17,485 nt of DNA, taken from assembly GCA_031430315.1 (NCBI GenBank), contig JANPBI010000194.1:1-17485 (forward strand), read 5' to 3'. Origin of the DNA: JAJNPS01 sp031430315. Lineage in GTDB: Bacteria; Pseudomonadota; Alphaproteobacteria; Rhodobacterales; Rhodobacteraceae. Shown in pieces: positions 15,731 through 17,485 of the stretch. A program made the translations under genes and the position numbers. How positions within the stretch are numbered: the first letter of the stretch is position 1; every line of letters begins with the position of its first letter. A model generated the notes under the pieces. It was not told the DNA's origin and searched no databases. It saw only the letters and a program-made list of their open reading frames with translations.

Positions 15731-16744
15731 ATGCAAGACCGAATTCTGACATTTGCAATCCGCTACGGCTTTTTGATCCTGATGGCCGGGATGCTGGTGT
15801 TTTTTTCGCTGGCCTCGTCGGGCTTCCTAAGTCCGCAATCGGCGATGTTCGTGTTCCAGTCGGTCGCCATCACAGGGATTTTGGCGCTTGGGGTGACCTG
15901 CACGCTTGTGGTGGGCGGCTTTGATCTGTCGATTGGCGCGGTCGCAACCTCTGCCTTGATGCTGTCGGCCTATTCCATGGTCATCCTGGGGCATCCGGGC
16001 TGGGTGGCGGTGCTGTTGTGCCTTGGGATGGGGGCGCTTGTCGGGCTGGTGAATGGCATCTTGATCGTCAAGTTTCGCGTGCCTGACCTGCTGGCAACGC
16101 TGGGGATCATGTTCCTTTTGATCGGTCTGCAGCGCATCCCGACCGAAGGTAATTCCATCGCCACCGGGATGACCCTGCCGGATGGCAGCACGGCCGAGGG
16201 GGCGTTTTCGGCGGCGTTCCTGTGGATCGGACGTCATCGGTTCGATCTGGTGGTCAAGGACCTGTTGCCTGTGTCCGTCGTGATCTTCTTGCTGATCGCG
16301 GTCGTGATCTGGCTGTTTCTTGGTTACACCCGGCACGGGCGGCTGATGTATGCAATTGGCTCCAACGAACGTGCGACCGCTTTGGTTGGCGCCCCGGTCA
16401 ATCGCTACAAGATCGCGGCCTACATGATTTCGGGGGTCACGGCGTCAATCGGGGGCATCCTTTTGGCGGCCCGTCTTGGGCGCGGCGACATCGCCAGCGG
16501 CAACAACCTGCTTCTGGACAGCGTGGCGGCAGCATTGATCGGCTTTGCCGTTCTGGGTGCTGCGCGCCCCAATGCCTTTGGCACCGCCATCGGGGCGATC
16601 TTTGTCGGCATCCTGTTGCAGGGCATGACGATGATGAATGCGCCCTATTACACCCAGGATTTCGTCAAGGGCGTCGTGTTGGTCGCGGCCCTCGTTTTCA
16701 CTTTCTACCTGTCCTCGCGACGCGGGGCCACAGGACGCCACTGA
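15731..16744 (+). CDS. Sugar ABC transporter permease (RbsC family), right importer
   Basis: This inner-membrane CUT2 permease (337 aa, normal length) is predicted to form a homodimeric channel, since it is the only permease between the ATPase and the binding protein. Hydrophobic segments fill the protein. Family landmarks are LVVGGFDLSIGA near residue 60, VPDLLATLGIMFLLIGLQRI near 117-136, and LLDSVAAALIGFAVLGAARPNAFGT near the C-terminal third. ATG 15731 lies two bases after the ATPase stop, so translation is probably coupled. A second permease could lie beyond the window edge, so the homodimer idea is provisional. Confidence 0.93.
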   Translation: MQDRILTFAIRYGFLILMAGMLVFFSLASSGFLSPQSAMFVFQSVAITGILALGVTCTLVVGGFDLSIGAVATSALMLSAYSMVILGHPGWVAVLLCLGMGALVGLVNGILIVKFRVPDLLATLGIMFLLIGLQRIPTEGNSIATGMTLPDGSTAEGAFSAAFLWIGRHRFDLVVKDLLPVSVVIFLLIAVVIWLFLGYTRHGRLMYAIGSNERATALVGAPVNRYKIAAYMISGVTASIGGILLAARLGRGDIASGNNLLLDSVAAALIGFAVLGAARPNAFGTAIGAIFVGILLQGMTMMNAPYYTQDFVKGVVLVAALVFTFYLSSRRGATGRH

Positions 16745-16775
16745 AGCAAGCACGATCAATGGGAGGAACTTTGAG

Positions 16776-17485
16776 ATGCTAAAGCGAGACTTTCTGAGAC
16801 TGGCCACCGTGGCCACCTTTGCCCTGACCGCAGGTTCGGTCAGCGCCCAGACCATGCCCGCCCCGTTCGACAAACCCGAAGAGGTGACGATTGCGCTGGT
16901 GCGCTATTTGTCGACGGGCGATTTCTTCCAGGCTTATCTGTCTGGGGTCGAACAGCAGGCTGCAGCCCTTGGGGTCGAACTTCGGGTGTTCGACAGCCGG
17001 CAGGATGCGGCCATCCAGGCCGATATGGTGGATCAGGCCATCGCGCTGGGCGTGGACGGCATCATCATCCAGCATGGTCTGACGGAATCGATGAAAGATG
17101 CCGCACAGCGGGCCGTCGATGCCGGGATCAAGGTCGTGGCCTTTGACGTCAACGTCGAGAACGCCATGATCCCGCAGATCGAACAGTCCGACTATCTGCT
17201 GGGCAAGCTGGCGCTGGATCAGGCACTGGCCGACAATGGCAACGCCTTCAAGGCCGGCTACGTCTACGTTCCGGGCATCGCCCCCCTCGACCGGCGTGAC
17301 GTGGCCTGGAAGGAAACCAAGGCGGCCAATCCCGGCATTGTCGAAGCGGCGGTCTTTGGCACCCTCGACAATCCTATCGCCAACTCTGTCGCGAACCAGG
17401 CGCGTGCCGTGTTGCAGGCCAATCCCGACATCACGGTCGTCTTTGCCCCCTATGACGAATTTGCCAAGGGCGTGAAGATCGCGGT
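16776..17485 (+). CDS. Periplasmic sugar-binding protein of the right importer (type 1), cut by the window end
   Basis: The first 236 residues of a secreted type 1 solute-binding protein are present; the gene runs off the window with no stop. Its Sec signal peptide is MLKRDF followed by a hydrophobic stretch ending SVSA before Gln at about residue 26. The mature part starts with EVTIALVRYLSTGDFFQAYLSG and has ADMVDQAIALGVDGIIIQHG and IKVVAFDV, matching the ribose-binding-like family. ATG 16776 has GGGAGGA eight to nine bases upstream, 31 bases after the permease stop. It probably sets the specificity of the importer next to mtnK. It shares only fold-level similarity with the binding protein at 4754-5731, so the two importers should have different ligands. 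Confidence 0.92.
   Translation, partial: MLKRDFLRLATVATFALTAGSVSAQTMPAPFDKPEEVTIALVRYLSTGDFFQAYLSGVEQQAAALGVELRVFDSRQDAAIQADMVDQAIALGVDGIIIQHGLTESMKDAAQRAVDAGIKVVAFDVNVENAMIPQIEQSDYLLGKLALDQALADNGNAFKAGYVYVPGIAPLDRRDVAWKETKAANPGIVEAAVFGTLDNPIANSVANQARAVLQANPDITVVFAPYDEFAKGVKIA

Overview
The window is about 60% GC, densely packed, and has the codon use and gene content of an alphaproteobacterium. The Rhodobacterales/Roseobacter group is my best guess, inferred from style rather than from a marker gene. It is an accessory carbon-source island: two sugar ABC importers, two sugar kinases, two class II (AraD/FucA-fold) aldolase or epimerase genes, two SorC-family regulators, two zinc-type dehydrogenases and one isomerase. 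I see no tRNA, rRNA, IS element, CRISPR array or phage gene.

Layout. (1) Positions 1-1038 hold a plus-strand medium-chain dehydrogenase resembling erythritol/threitol dehydrogenases, which may begin just outside the window. (2) Positions 5731-1205 on the minus strand are an importer operon: binding protein, a strong intercistronic hairpin, double-domain ATPase, and two permeases. (3) Divergent from it, positions 5845-10070 on the plus strand form a tight operon: FGGY kinase, zinc dehydrogenase, AraD-like class II enzyme and a SorC regulator. The 113-base gap between the two holds a palindrome over -35-like boxes. (4) Positions 14102-10090 on the minus strand are a second tight operon: mtnK (5-methylthioribose kinase), mtnA (methylthioribose-1-phosphate isomerase), a second SorC regulator and a FucA/Ald2-type aldolase. 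(5) Divergent from mtnK, from 14229 to the window end on the plus strand, is a second importer: ATPase, one permease, and a binding protein cut by the window edge. A 17-bp perfect palindrome sits in that divergent gap. The two catabolic operons meet tail to tail with 19 bases between stop codons.

How it works together. The right half reads as a self-contained uptake and salvage module for 5-substituted 5-deoxyriboses (5-methylthioribose and/or 5-deoxyribose): import, C1 phosphorylation by MtnK, isomerisation by MtnA to the ribulose-1-phosphate, then cleavage by the aldolase to dihydroxyacetone phosphate plus (methylthio)acetaldehyde or acetaldehyde. This is the chemistry known as the DHAP shunt. 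Its pairing with a dedicated ABC importer and a SorC regulator, with no nucleosidase or later Met-salvage gene in the window, is the most interesting point. The left half looks like import of a polyol or sugar, oxidation by the dehydrogenase, phosphorylation by the FGGY kinase, and epimerisation or cleavage by the AraD-like enzyme. Its substrate cannot be fixed from sequence alone. Both halves share one plan (importer, kinase, class II aldolase-fold enzyme, SorC regulator) and the regulators have very similar recognition helices.
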